DNA of 64,000 nt from Phallusia mammillata (GCA_003260075.1 QLIY01000260.1:1-64000); one strand, 5' to 3'; positions 36,687 to 50,070 are shown, numbered from the stretch's first letter. Made by a program: numbers and translations. Notes: generated by a model not told the origin, from the letters alone.

Positions 36687-38915
36687 AGAACGTTAGTAGC
36701 AACTTTTGCAATGATTTAAACCAGCGGAATAAGTTAATCAGAAAATTAATCATATTTCTTGACACTATTTTGCGAGAGTCACGAAGCCAGTAAAGTGAAT
36801 TAATTTTTGTGACATCGATTATTAAACGGTCTTCTTCAGTTGATTACGCGGGCGATAGCTGAAAATAGGGCCCAATTTCGCAAAGCTTGGGCCGTCTTAC
36901 AATTCTTTTGTAACCAAAACTTGCACAGTTATCAACTTGGAATCTAAATTTGCCTACCAACAGGATATAAAATAATAGACCGGTTTTGTCAGTTGTGACA
37001 CCCAGGAAATATGAGGACTCAATTTATCTTGCAAACATCTAGCTTAAACCTTAACATGTTGTTTCTTAGAAATACAAGCAAACAGATTTCTAAAACGTTG
37101 TTTATAAAACCAAGACAGACTTTTTGTTTTCCCGGGGTTCGAACCCACGACGCCACCGGGGACGAATTCCGATCAAGGTTTTTAGTGTCTTGTTATGGGT
37201 TAGGCGTCTCAGACGATTCAGTTAAGTACACAAACTTTTTTTCACGGAGTTCGAACCCAAGACAATCCCGGGGACGAATCTCGACTCCCCCCCCCCAACT
37301 TTTTTTCACGGAGTTCGAACCCAAGACAATCCCGGGGACGAATCCCGACTAGGTTTTTTATGTGAGCTTCTTAAGTGTAACATAAATTACTAGCACCACC
37401 TAGCGTACAAAAATTAGGGGAATTAGTTCAGCATAAAACTAATATTAGGACAAAAAAATCTAAACCCAAAATAGCTATTGCTAGTTATAACGTATAAATG
37501 ATGCAAACAGCGCTACATCATCTCATCTCGCGTTAACGCTGACATAGGTACTAATTATGTCCAAACTTAATGCAATAAAAAACAGACTTAAGATAAAGGT
37601 TTTTCATGTAACAGAGGACTGAGAAATAAACCACCACCAAATCATGTTCAGGACCATTAAGCAAACACATGTAGTTGTTAATTGGGCAATACGTAACCAC
37701 GGTTGAGAAAACAAAATGATATTTAAATATTCACCTGTGAAGGAAGGAAATGTTTAAATACGAACGTCTGTATCAAAACAGTGAAGCTGCATAATTATTT
37801 GACAATATTGTAATACATGCTGCTGCAGCATTAAAGGAGAAATCTAATTTTCAGAAAATAACTCAATTTTGCCGGTAATTCGGGTTGCTTGAATCTTTAA
37901 TATTGAGCGCAAACATAGCCGTGCGCAAAATAAACGAACAGAATATTGAATTTCGAAGGCGAAAAGGCAGAAGAGTATTGATATATAACAACCTGTATCG
38001 TCAGTTGGGCTGTACATTTACACCAAAAATCGATGGATTCGCCTAACGTGTTCCCAATGTCAGGACTGCTGTAGTAAGAAGTGAATTCGTGTCAGACTTC
38101 AGACTGGAACGAAATTCTCAGTCGGATTTACCCATCTCCTGGAGAGCAAATGTTTTGTCCATGTTGCCATTTTAGTTCAAGTGTAATTATTTAGGTCGAG
38201 TTTATGCAAGTGGAGGTTTGGATTGGTCGGATAAGCTTGTTGTATTGGTTGGTAGGTGGTATACCCGCTGTGTTTAAACGAGCTGTCTACTAGTAGAATA
38301 TAAAGGTTAGAGATCGGAAACCAGCCTGAATTATTAATAATTGTTCAAACTTCTATTCTTTTCAAAAAAATTTTTCCCCCCCCCCAGAATATAAAGGTTA
38401 GAGATCGGAAACCAGCCTGAATTATTAATAATTTTTTCAAAGTTCAAACTTCTATTCTTTTCAAAAACATTTTACTGATAGTTTAATGTGCAAGTTTTAA
38501 AGTAATTAAACACAGTTTGTATGTTTTTTTCGTAATAAGATGAACTGTTACCTTTGATCCGCATTCAACTAACTCCAATTGGGTGGGAAAATCCCCCCCC
38601 CCCGTTTAATGTGCAAGTTTTAAAGTAATTAAACACAGTTTGTATGTTTTTCGTAATAAGATGAACTGGTACCTGTGATGGGAACTTAAATTATACATGT
38701 TTCATTGACGCATATTCAAATAACTCCTTGGGTGGGTAAATTAAGCAGAGCTGCAAGTTGGGTCAGCTTTTCTGATCGAATTTGGCTAAGTTACATTTCT
38801 TAACACAATAAGTAATATATATTTGCGCAGAATCAGAGTGTTATTCATCTTTTCGTGGATTTCAATCTAGACGTGTTTGGCTGCACTTTAAGTGCTTGCA
38901 TGAGACAGCAGGCGA

Positions 38916-38997
<82 letters not shown>

Positions 38998-40997
38998 TTA
39001 TCTATATGAGCTAATAATTTCATAGATTTTGTGTAACTGATAAAAGTACTTTATTTATGCGTTAGTTGTGCGCGCAGTAAAAGTTAGCAGCGTGTCACTA
39101 TCTTCCCAGTTATCGAAACTTTTTGGTAGTTATTTTTGAATTGCAACATAATTTGCACTACATTTTAGCCTTAAGCCCTAACCCACTGTTTATCAGTTAC
39201 ATAAGTTTTCGGGACAAAGGGTTGTTTTCTCTACCATGGGCAATAGGTGGAAGCGGGGTGACGTACTCTGTATCGGGTTTCACCATTACAATGCGTTTGT
39301 CGTCGCATACAAAAACTAATGATGCAGTCAACGTTGTATGCCAGGCTCGTTAATTATGCAGAATAACTTATAAGCTTTGCCGAATAACATAAGACTAAGC
39401 GCATTAAAAGCATGTCGACATGTAAAGGTCCCGTTGGTGGAAAATGTATAAGTGTTAGTTATACATCTCAATGTGAAATGGTTAAGTTCAAAGCTTTTAG
39501 GGTAGGAGTGCAAAACCTGCGTTCTCAGAAGCGAATTTATGCAGCTGTGAACTAGTGTAATAAACTGAATGTACTGGTGGTGACCCTGAACTCATTAAAA
39601 TACTTTTGCAGCCATCAGTAGATAGGTAAATTTAATTTCTTTACATCAGTAATATATAAACGGAAAACATAAAGGCACTTGGTAGCCGTTGGAAATTCAG
39701 GACTTGTGATGCGGCCGTCATACGTTAAATTAAAGGTTGTGTACTCCTGCTTTAGGGCTTCCAGCATTCGAAAAACGGGTTTTAGAAATGTTTAGACAGT
39801 ACAAACCGGTGCCAAAAGCCGTTTGAGAGTATATGTGTTAAGTAACTTGGACAGAGTTAAGAAACTGGTTCTATCCCAGATCGAACAATCGATCCGTATT
39901 TTTGTCAGATAGAAAAAAACACCAAAAGAAAAAGTGGAGGAAATGCGTTTACGTTGAAATTCTCACGTACACTTGTGAATTGCATATTTCTCATTATGAG
40001 CTGATTAATTGGATTACTCTGCAAACCGAAAGCGCGTTATTGCCAATATAATTCATGTCAATGGCACATGAATTCGATCGATACCTTTATTAGACGTCGA
40101 GAATTTTCGAAAGGTGCCATTCAACACTTGTCAGCAAAACACCATAAGTGATGAATAAAAAATGTGACACATAACGATTTTGTTATGAAGTTTTACTTTC
40201 TAATTAGAGAGTTTGTACCTTCGAATCAGCAACTTTAAACAAAAGGAAACAGCTTGGCGTACGCTTTACTGGTAAATAGCAAGCGTTTGTGCACAATACC
40301 TATGTGCAAATCATGCGTTGTTTTGATTAAGGGTGTATTGCAATATCTTTCCGAAGTAGTTAATTTAAGGAAACATAAATCGCTACTTTCCTTTTAACCA
40401 TATCTTCCTTATACGCAGAAGAGAAAAGCATGTATGAAGATCACAGTTTAATGAGTGCGCATCAGAAAACAATATGTAAATTTGCATCATAATGTATTTG
40501 CAGGTTGACAGTGACAACAAGATCAAAGTCATTGATTGTTAATGTAGTTTGCAAAGATAAGCGATTATCATTAAGTCGCGGCACTTAGTATTTACGACCA
40601 GTTGTATGCATTCCTAGTATGTGCTGCATAAACTATTATGGTTTTCAGAAGCGCTATTCAGTCGTTGACGGTTTCGCACTTTAGACTATATAGTGTCTGA
40701 TGAAACAATGTTTTCCAAAAATAATAGATAAAAATATTTCAACACTGTATGACAAGCGATGTATCCGCATTTGGCGTCCGACAAAGACAACTAGATAAAA
40801 AGGGCAATTATCTCACAGAGCTTAGTTAGAGGATCACTAAATCCTAATCCAGCCCTGCGCATTGCAAATTGTTTTGAACAAACTCAGCTGTTACAAACAA
40901 GACATTTACATCGATTTTTGTTGTTGTGGTTTTGCTCTCCAGAATGTAAGTGTCTTAACCTGAACGTACTGTAGTGACTCACAAAAACAAAACAAAG
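36687..40997. other. intergenic between SLC43-like copy b and the GnRH receptor
   Basis: No gene was recognised in about 4.3 kb. It holds three allelic joins with C runs (37228-37350, 38295-38470, 38478-38740) and an 80-C run at 38918-38997. Near 37130-37340 the words ggttcgaaccca and gagttcgaaccc resemble an RNA polymerase III B box, possibly from a tRNA-derived SINE. No cloverleaf could be built. Confidence 0.6.
38918..38997 (+). repeat. 80-base poly-C run
   Basis: Uninterrupted C run in intergenic DNA with non-duplicated flanks. It belongs to the same class as the runs at 14004-14095 and 20513-20606. It is probably a sized gap filler; a true homopolymer is the alternative. Confidence 0.8.
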
Positions 40998-43900
40998 ATG
41001 GAGGCTTCGCAGGCGACACCAATGCCCAACATCACCACCAACGCATCTCACAGTTGTTATCCGGACTGGAGCGGGTCTGTGCGAATAAGTGATCTTCCTT
41101 TACATTGCGAAGTTGCATTTCAGGTGAGAGTCACATTTTACCCATAATATTATTGACTTTATGAAATGTTTAGCAATTTGAAATCAACCTCTTAGTAAGT
41201 CTTAATATGAGCTATAACAGCCCTAAAATCACCACAAATATGTTTTATGGCAAGAAGTTGATTCCCAAATACTAGATTTAGGATGGTTAGTTTAACCACT
41301 GGCAAATCTTTCGAGTAGTGCAGTGGATAGAAAGACAATCGTGCAACAGTCAAGCAAACAACTTGGCCTTCGCCCCTCTTTAATGCAGCAATGGCCCATT
41401 GCCTGCAAGACTGGGAAACAATGCAGGCTTCCGATCAAGCTTAAGGAAGCGACGTAAAGTCCCCAGAACAATGCAAAACAGACATTAGCAAACAATAAAG
41501 TGAGGGAAACGCGTCAATAGATTAGTCAGACTGAAACAACCAAACAACAATGGGCAAGATATGACACTGGGATAAATAACGTGAGAAAGTTTCTTATACT
41601 CGAATCAGCCTTAAAGCGTTCATGCAGGTCGAACGATCACACTCATGAATACATACAAATGGTAAAACACTTTCGACCTATTGAAAGCGTTAAACATAAT
41701 CAATGACGCCTGGCAAACATTTCTTTAGACAAGGTAATAGGCTAGCGGTAGTCGAACCCACAACAGAAGCCCATGCTTGGGGGAAACTGGCGTTATTCGG
41801 TATGACGTCTTTAGCACGCGTGGCGTTCCATGATAAATACTTTGTCATTTGTTTGTGAAGAATTTTAGGTAAACGGGGTATAGAGAAAAATTTGGGAACT
41901 TGTTGAAAAAGAGGAACGAATATACTGCGCTTTTCGGCTTCGACTCTGGAATTGTTTTGCCATATACCTTGCTTTGAGCACTGAGGGGAAGTTGACATAC
42001 AGTTATTTGCATTGTCAGTGAATTAATACCAAATATTTCCTACATAAAAAAATATTGTTGTCTATTGACTATGTGTAGATAAAATAACGCTTCCTAAAAC
42101 CAGATTCATAAAAAAATCAAAATTTGATTAAGTTTTAAATTTCAGATTTGCAGCTAGTGCTTTTATTGGTTTTGTATTCTAAATAGATTGTTTTAAATTG
42201 TCAATAATGACCTTGCTTTGCTATTCACTTTCGACCTAAACCTTTTTCAGGCCGCATTGTTGAAGATTGGACTTCAGTTTGATTATCTTCAGTTGGTTAA
42301 AGTCGTGATCACGTGGGTTTGCTTCGTGCTCTCATGCGTGGGAAATTTCGCGCTACTCGCGTGCGTCACCTTGTGGCGACACAACCTGCATATGACGTAC
42401 TGTCAGCTAATCATCACACATCTTAGCCTCGCAAATCTCTGCTTCACTTTCCTTGTATTGCCGATGGGTAAGTGAATTTAAGCAAACAGTTATGTATCCT
42501 ACATTTCAATGCATTTGCGCTTTTTGAGCGAACAAGTTAAGTCCCTTGTTGCAATCTAGTTTGTATTACTTACATAGTATAATAACTATACAATAATTTA
42601 CCAAGCTTTCATATAATTTTGTTTGCACTAAATACAATACGATTAACATATCACAGTTACACTATTGACATTTTAGCCGCCCAGAAACTAAGTATGAAAT
42701 GTAATTTAATAATTTATCCATACACGATAGATGCTGTATGGAATACTACTATGGTTTGGTACGGCGGAAATGCAAGTTGCCGTGTTTTAAACATGGGAAA
42801 GCAGTTTGCAATGTACATATCATCTGCAGTTGTTGTGGTGAGTAGTAAATGTATTGTAAAGACGAATGGCATCAAACATGTGCCACAAAATGTGCTATGT
42901 TGTTTACGTATTAGTTTTAATACCTATTCAATTTCAAGAACCAAAAAAAATTGTATTTATGCCGTACAACATTTATTCACAACAACTAAGGGCATTTTTT
43001 TACTTGACTTTACGATTTACCGGACTTCCATTAAAATAGAACGCTCAACGACGAATTCATTTTGAGCATATTGCATTCAGGCGTTACCCGCCATCGCGAA
43101 CAAACAAACAAACAAACAAACCAAAATTAAACATTTAGTTGGCCTGTTTAGGGTGGAGAACTCAATAAGAGTTACTGATCTAGGTGCACTTTGTGTTGAA
43201 AACATCTTACGTTTTGATATGCAGATGATGACAGCAGACAAAGTAGTAAGCTTACTTCGTCCATCATCGACCAACAGTACAAGAATTCGTATTCAGAAAA
43301 TGATGTTAGCTGCTTGGATGTACAGTCTTCTAAACTCAATCCCAGCAGTGAGTTCTAAACGCTGCGTTAAAATCCAATCAATGTTGTAAACGTAGTGGTT
43401 GCGACAATTTCTCCCAAAATAAATCGTCACGCAATTAGTAAAGATTGAAAATTAGTTTTCTTTAGCTTGGTTTTATTGCAAAAAGTATTAAGAATCTTAG
43501 TTTTGTTGGAGTTTAATCAAGGTTGACTTTGTTTTGTTATATTAGTCCTTTTCTTCTCTTAGTTTCAACAAAGAAAAGGAACAGACTTAGTGAAATGACA
43601 GTCAAATTCCTGTTACAAGTAAAAGTAAATCTACACCTGGGCTGTCGTGGGGTGCACAAAGTCTTTTTCAACGAACAAGGAGTTGCTGTAACAGATTGTT
43701 TCTGGCCAAAAAATATGGCATGTATTATACCATGGCCCGTAAAAACGCAAGGATTTGTTAAAAACCTTTGTTTCGTTTCGTATGATAATTTAACGTTCCG
43801 GCTGTCTTTTTTGGGGTGCATGTCGATGGCAAACCATTGGGTTTATTTGGATAGAAATATGAATATTAACTAACTTGGCGGAACTGCCTATTTCTAGAGC

Positions 43901-45529
43901 AGAAGCTAAAACCTAGAGCACAACAAAGAACATATAGTGATTTTTACAGGTCGTAATTTTTACTGTCGCGAAAATCAGCGTTTTTCACGGGGACTGTCCG
44001 GTGGTGGGGATTCCCCAATGTGGCGACTTCTGTGTCATCGGAAAACGAGCAAAATCGATCTATTTCATCTACACGATGCTGATGGCGTTTTTCATACCGG
44101 TGATTGTCATAATAGTCTGCTACACTGCAATCACGGCTTCACTGGGTAACATGGCAAAGGAAGCAAAAGGTATTTTGACGGTTTAGCTGCTAAGTTAAAT
44201 TGGTGCAGTTTGTCGATACCTATTGAATTAAAACTGGCAGCTTCGAGAATAGATCTAAATGTGATGTTGTAATTTGCTTACGAAGACAACTGCTAAGAAT
44301 AGTCTTTTTAATTATTGATGCTTACCTGTGATGTAGACACTATCATCGTTGAGAGAACAATTGTTGACTAAATTAAACACAGAAAACCGTTTGATTCTCT
44401 CAATAAAAACAAAAGGAAAAATGTTTATTGCAATATTTACTTGTTTAACGATAAAAAACGGCCTAAATAAACGTAAAAAGCGACATGCTTTATTGTTTAA
44501 ATGCTGTTCGGCAAATGTTCATGCCACCATCAGTCACACCCGTTTATACACACTTGAGTCAGGTAGAAGATTGATAAAACGGTGCAAAACTTGTGTAACT
44601 GATGTGGCCCTTCATATCACTGGTGATGGCATCAGAATTTGCCGAAACGTTTGATCAATAAAGCATGTCGCGTTTATGTCTATTTTGGCCGTTATTTTCA
44701 TCATTTAACGGTTTGTTCATAGCTTTTATTCTATTTTTACGGATTTCCAACCAAGATCTCTATAAGTTGGCTTTGAGATAATCATATGGCATTTTCAGCG
44801 TCTAACGAGGTGCAATGGAAACGAGGAAGCCTCATACGGAAACGGCTGCATCAGGTCCACAAGTCGTGGCGTATTGCTACAGCACTGCTAGCCGCTTCCT
44901 ATCTCATCAGCTGGGGACCGTATTATTCCACAGGATTGATTTACTTTTTTACAGATGGCGCATTAAGTCCAACGGTAAGTAAAGGCACACATCGGCCCAC
45001 TTTGGAAGTATAGAGCATTATAAGCCGACAAAGGGAAAATATATTTAGGACACTTTGATAGTGTACCAGATCACAAATTCAAGGTTCCTAATGTGTGTGT
45101 TAATATGAAAAAATGAATTCGGAGAACCAACCGGCGGGTGTGAAACTGGGGCCCAAACCCTAAAGAACAAGCCCAAATCCGACCCGAAAAGCTAGACCTA
45201 ATTACAACTTTGCGTTAAACAATTTAAGATGAGGAATTCTGAACAAAAAACAAACACTGCATATGTGTCACATTAAAAGAGTACTTAGCGTTACAACACC
45301 TTTGCATTACGATCACCCCGTAACTTCCATCCAAATTTTAAACCTAATGAAACCCTTTGTCACTCAGACGCGGTCGGTGCTTTACATGTCATCCTACTTC
45401 TATCCCTGCATCCAACCCTTCATCACCATGGCAACGATGAAGGAAGTCCGAAACACAATGCACAAAAAATGCGTCCACGTTTTTAGGTACATTATAATTG
45501 AAACTTTATTTATCGCTAAAGCGTTTTGA
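40998..45529 (+). CDS. GnRH-receptor-like GPCR (7 exons)
   Basis: Exons 40998-41123, 42251-42467, 42731-42837, 43225-43347, 43950-44169, 44799-44974 and 45368-45529 join in phase to about 376 residues. The GnRH receptor family is shown by HLSLANL in helix 2, LPMDAVWNTTMVWYGG after it, then SCRVLNMGKQFAMY in helix 3, SWGPYYSTGLIYFF in helix 6 and YFYPCIQPFIT in helix 7. N-glycosylation sites (NIT, NAS) lie before helix 1. The activation motifs are altered: DRY/DRS reads DKV, and the helix 7 D/NPxxY reads QPFIT. Ascidians have several GnRH receptors, one of them reported as a non-binding partner of others. Which paralogue this is cannot be decided here. The C-terminus may extend by another splice (a donor-like ag|gtac follows CVHVF). 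AATAAA lies at 45585-45590. Confidence 0.85.
43090..43121. repeat. (CAAA)n microsatellite
   Basis: About seven tandem copies of aaac/caaa in intron 3 of the GnRH-receptor-like gene. A simple sequence repeat with no further structure. Confidence 0.8.
44569..44657 (+). ncRNA. hammerhead-ribozyme-like sequence
   Basis: The core reads CTGGTGA, then a possible stem II (ggca, loop, tgcc), then GAAAC. An upstream segment attgataaaacg (about 44569-44580) complements the 12 bases after GAAA at 11 of 12 positions, forming an open stem III. A small hairpin (tgatgtg/catatca) sits before the core. The cleavage triplet appears to be GUG instead of a cleavable NUH, so activity is doubtful. It is probably a relic of a ribozyme-bearing retroelement, lying in intron 5 of the GnRH-receptor-like gene. 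Confidence 0.4.
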
Positions 45530-47736
45530 CATTTGCCCTATCCTGCGTTTAAGCAATTCAAGTCCAAATGTACCTCGCTATTGCAATAAAAATTGAGCCG
45601 CTTGGTGGTAGAAATGCTGCAGTTCCGTGGGTAAGCAAAAACAACTTTTATCGACATTGTGCCAAAGCGTAAAACAGAAAAGTAAAAATTGAACCCCAAA
45701 AAGAAAGTTATCAGTTCAACTGGACAGAACTAAAACCACATAGTAAATCCTTTTCCTAATCTGTTAACAACTTATAAGTTCATAATTTCGTTCTTATTTA
45801 ATGTCTTCACATGTTTTTGTAGCCACAAAAACCGTCACTTGAACAGCAACGAACACCGCCAACAGGAAATTGCGATGATTGGAAATGAAATATAAATTTT
45901 TTATTTTCCACACTGTGGATTGAAGACTTTTTACGCCACAGAAGACTTTTGAAACAATTGCGCAACCTCTATGAATTAAGAGAAGCCTTGTATGGGGTTG
46001 ATAAAGAAAACAACATAAAGGAAATATTGGTTTTTGTAAACCCAATGACTATGTGAACTGCCGTGATAAAATATAATGACGACAAATACAGCAAGCAAAC
46101 CATATGTGAGATATTTCGTTGACATAAATGTTCCACTGTCAAAACACTAACTTGTTTTACAAAAAGTTGTCAAATGTACACGCTTATATGCACGGAATAT
46201 ACGGCCACGCATACGGCAAATATATATTTGTAATTAAACAAGCAAGACAAACGAAAGGTTTGTTTTTCCGCAGTTTCAATATAAACTTGCTGTGTAGCTG
46301 TTTTTTTGCAAGGTATTGTTTAAACCAGGGATGCACAAACTTTTCGCTATAGTGGCCTCACCGCAGATCCATATTTCACCAGCAGCCGCCAAGTCGATTG
46401 GTTTGCACAAAATAGGCGCACAAAAAGCATATGGCTGCTGGGCTGGTGACAAGTATTCAGACCAGTGTTGAAGTCAAAATATCCTGTAAAATGGTTTTAT
46501 TTACGTCTCGGCTGCCAGTTGATGTATTTTAGTGCAACCCTGGTAGCCGATAAAAAAAACTTGCCTTGCTACAAACAAAGTAAATGATTTTCGTCAACCA
46601 AGTTAAACTTGCAAGTGAAGCAAAATTTTGGCACCCAAAGAAACAGCGGTTTGACGGATTAGAAATTACGAACAACTTTGTAAATGCAGGAATATATAGC
46701 GGGGTGGTTTCGTTTAAGCTGAGTTTACTTCGCTTGGTGAACGAACACGTGTAAACAATTGCACTGAACAATCACCAAGCCGGAAACAGCTGAGCAACTT
46801 TAAAAAGGTATGGAGCGCAAAAAATTTGATGGCACAATTGGTAAATCATGAATAAAAGCGCTCCAGTTGCACCATATTATGAAGCATTATGTGGCAGGAG
46901 CTCACCTGAGGGTGGATGTGCCGCACTGTGAGTATAAAAAAGTGGTGGGGGCGTTGGTGAAAATTCATACAATGTGCAAAGAAGACGTTTTTAAGAAATA
47001 TTACAGTAATACAATACGCATCTACCAGTTCATAGGAAAAAAAACTCAAGATTGCTGATTTATACTTTTTGGAGACCATGTATCGGTTAAAAATTGTAAT
47101 ATTTCGTTGCTTTAAATGACTCGTATTCGAATCATTGAGTCTACTTCGTGCGAAAAAGTCGAATTTTACGTCTATAAACGTATTTGCGACATAGTAATGA
47201 TATAAACCGTCGAGTCAGGACTTTTTTTACAAGAGTGATCACAAACCATCCTGACGAAACGCTGGAGAACCAGGGTTTCAAAAGAATTGACTGTTGAAAA
47301 GGTGCCACAGTAATTTTATGTTCGGTTGTTAGCAAATACTATTAAAGGGCTGAAAAGAAACAAACAGGAAAATAGGAATTTAGGGCGAGCAATACCTTGC
47401 CGTTGACCTTGTAAAATAACTACACGACCACTCTTTGTAGTAGTGCGATAATTATGTTGTAACATACGGGCAACCATCTTTGTGTTAAAGTTAATCTCAC
47501 ACATCTGATTACCTAGTGCTCTGGACTGCAAGCTTTTGGATAGTTGGTTGAATAAATTGCAACTTTAGTGCTAAAAAGTGTGCACCTTTAGAAATCACAA
47601 AGATAAACCGATTTAACAGAATTATTCATTATCTTTCGGAAACACATTTTTGTTTTTGTGAAATTCAACAAAAAACGAGCATTTTATCAATAGACTGTTG
47701 GCCCCAGTGAGTTAGAAATAGAAAAACACAACAACA
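45530..47736. other. spacer upstream of SLC22-like copy a, homologous to 52546-54950
   Basis: No gene was recognised. From about 45816 the sequence resembles that just after the stop codon of SLC22-like copy a (52546 onward), including the phrases gccacaaaaac and gaaattgcgatga. Later phrases such as gttgacataaatgttccac recur at about 53194. This is the repeated spacer of a tandem duplication. A hAT-like element lies at 46326-46542. Confidence 0.7.
46326..46542. mobile_element. hAT-like MITE (CAGGGATGCAC ends)
   Basis: It starts CAGGGATGCACAAA and ends TTTAGTGCAACCCTG, so the termini are inverted with one or two mismatches. No matching 8-bp duplication is seen. It is probably an old copy with a decayed target site. 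Confidence 0.55.
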
Positions 47737-48249
47737 ATGAGTGTCTGGAGGGGCAAGGATCGTAGCAGTATAGAGGTGGCATTGGAAGAGGCCGGTGATT
47801 GCGGTTTGTTTCACGTTTGGTTGGTAGTCATGACTGCACTGCCCTTCATGATGGTGGGAGCCAACATGGGAGAAATTGTTTGTGGGTTACTATGAAATCC
47901 TATTGTAATCGAACCAACTTGTTTTAAGCGGAAAAATACGCATTTGCATGACGTACTTGTTAGGAGTGAAACATTTTTTACAGACATGCAACATATCACA
48001 TCCAATCACCAGCCGTTTGCCAGCAGGCCTACTTACATTCAAGCAAAAAACAGAATGTTACAGGTAGGCAACCGTAATTCATTAACTTGTCTTCTTTTTC
48101 AACTTTAATCCTTGGTAAAAAGTTTTTTTTTAAACAACCCCAATGACAAATCAAAACCTGAAATAGAAAACGCAGTTTTACATCAGATGTATAGCTTCTT
48201 TTCAACACCATGTCAGAAACTTATTTACATTTCTACGCAATTCGTATAG

Positions 48250-48359
48250 GTACAGCTTTAATCCAAACTCAACTACTGGTTGCATGTACTGGAATACGAC
48301 TTTAGCCGACTTCAACCTTACTGACCACAGCTCCCATTCTGATGTACCTATCATGCGCG
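48250..48359 (+). other. second partial copy of SLC22-like copy a exon 3
   Basis: Starts after an AG at 48248-48249 and encodes a diverged version of the exon 3 segment (tacagctttaatccaaac...). It then runs into the C run 48360-48369, after which intron sequence and a fuller exon 3 (48483-48743) follow. It is likely an allelic or paralogous contig end joined by filler. Confidence 0.65.
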
Positions 48360-49023
48360 CCCCCCCCCCTAAAAATTGTGCTGGCAGTTGCATAACGATA
48401 GAAAATATAGTTTTACACCACATGTAGCTAATTTTCGACACCAGGTCACAAGCTTATTTGCATTTCTACGCAATTCGTACAGGTACAACTTTAATCGAAA
48501 CACAACTGCTGGTTGCATGTACTGGAATACGACTTCAGCCAACTTCAACGTTACCAATCAACACTCCAACCCTGATGTACAAGCCTGCGACAGCTGGATT
48601 TACGACAGATCAATCATGCGCAAAACCATAGTAACCGAGTTTTCATTGGCTTGCGGAAATTCGATGGCAGGTTACATTTCTCAGACAGCCTTTATGTGTG
48701 GTGTTTTAGTTGGAGCCAGCAGTCTTGGCTGGTTTGCAGACAGGTATAAAAACCTTACTTATAAGCTAAAACACAACTGTTGTGGACTTCAGCACAAAAA
48801 TGCAAATCAAGCGAGGCCATATTAAACCATAGGTAAACAGCCTAAAGCAGGGTCCGCGTCCGGAATAACCAACCCGAAACCGATTGGGCAATAAAGTTAC
48901 GTTTACAAAAAACAACAAATTGCGACCAAATGCGGCCAAGTATAAAGTTAGGTCTGAAAGCCAGTTTTAGCCGGAAGCATGGTTAACCCGAGCGATCGCG
49001 TTTAGTCAACAAACCGTTTAAAC

Positions 49024-49435
49024 CAGGGGTCTTTAACCTTTTTAGCTCAATCGCCCCCTTTTCAAGGCAGTGGCTCAACATGTAAGTTAAAATTAACTAA
49101 GTCTTACAGTGCTTGTACATATTTATACAATCAGTAATGTTGAAATCCCCCCCTTTTAANGTTTTAGCCGGAAGCATGGTTAACCCGAGCGATCGCGTTT
49201 AGTCAACAAACCGTTTAAACCAGGGGTCTTTAACCTTTTTAGCTCAATCGCCCCCTTTTCAAGGCAGTGGCTCAACATGTAAGTTAAAATTAACTAAGTC
49301 TTACAGTGCTTGTACATATTTATACAATCAGTAATGTTGAAATCGCCCCCTTTTGAAGTCAAATCGCCCCCCAACTTTCAAAATTGTCACCATCGCCCCC
49401 TCGGTAGACGAAATCGCCCCCGTTAAAGAACCCTG
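49024..49435. mobile_element. hAT-like (Charlie-type) MITE, TSD gtttaaac
   Basis: It begins CAGGGGTCTTTAACC and ends GTTAAAGAACCCTG. Flanking direct repeats gtttaaac lie at 49016-49023 (again at 49213-49220) and 49436-49443. The single n at 49160 joins two copies of the left half (48963-49159 and 49161-49375), so the true element is about 215 bases (49221-49435). It lies in an intron of SLC22-like copy a. Confidence 0.85.
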
Positions 49436-50002
49436 GTTTAAACAAAAAAGTCGTTCGTTTTGTTCCTGATTGATACAATAGTCAAACGAGAAAAGAAAAA
49501 GATAGCGAACATAAAAATGTGACTAAACTCTCACAATATGTAAGCTTAATAAGCAAAGGGACAGCAATAGCAGGTCATCGACATTATTTGTATTTTGCAA
49601 AAGGTAGAAAGTTACAAGCATTTGTATGTTTTTGTACAGATATGGAAGGCTGAAAACATTCACATTTAGTGGAGTCGGAACCCTAATCACTGGGGTGGCA
49701 ACCGCTTTTAGTCCTGCATACATATGGTACTTGGTGCTACGATCTATCAACGGATATTTCATCGGTGGTCTCTTTCCTGTACTCTTCATTCTAGGTATAC
49801 GCTTTGCTAAACCTTTTTAAACGTAAAAATGCTAAAAACAACTTAAGCTCATGTATAATCACCTAAATATACAGTCAACCTGAGCATAAAACTACAAATA
49901 TGAGCAAAAAGATAATGAAACTAACAGAAGAAATTCCTTTTTTTCAGTTGATTATTTTTATCTTTAACCTCGTGTCGCCCTGTTTCTTTACTGTTGTGCG
50001 GC

Positions 50003-50003
<1 letters not shown>

Positions 50004-50046
<43 letters not shown>

Positions 50047-50052
50047 CCCCTC
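50004..50052 (+). repeat. C-rich run of about 40 C plus interrupted tail
   Basis: Forty C are followed by a single T, six C, T and three C. The T interruptions suggest a real C-rich microsatellite at least in part, unlike the uninterrupted runs elsewhere. It lies in intron 4 of SLC22-like copy a. Confidence 0.7.
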
Positions 50053-50070
50053 CCTGATGGTTTTGTTTCA

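Noticed and set aside
37130-37345. Possible tRNA or tRNA-derived SINE with ggttcgaac words
   Set aside because: B-box-like words are present twice, but no A box or cloverleaf could be built, and the region is split by a C run. Kept only as a note.
41738-41825. tRNA-like segment on the minus strand (gtgggttcgactaccgc)
   Set aside because: Resembles a T-arm only; no acceptor stem or anticodon arm could be paired.
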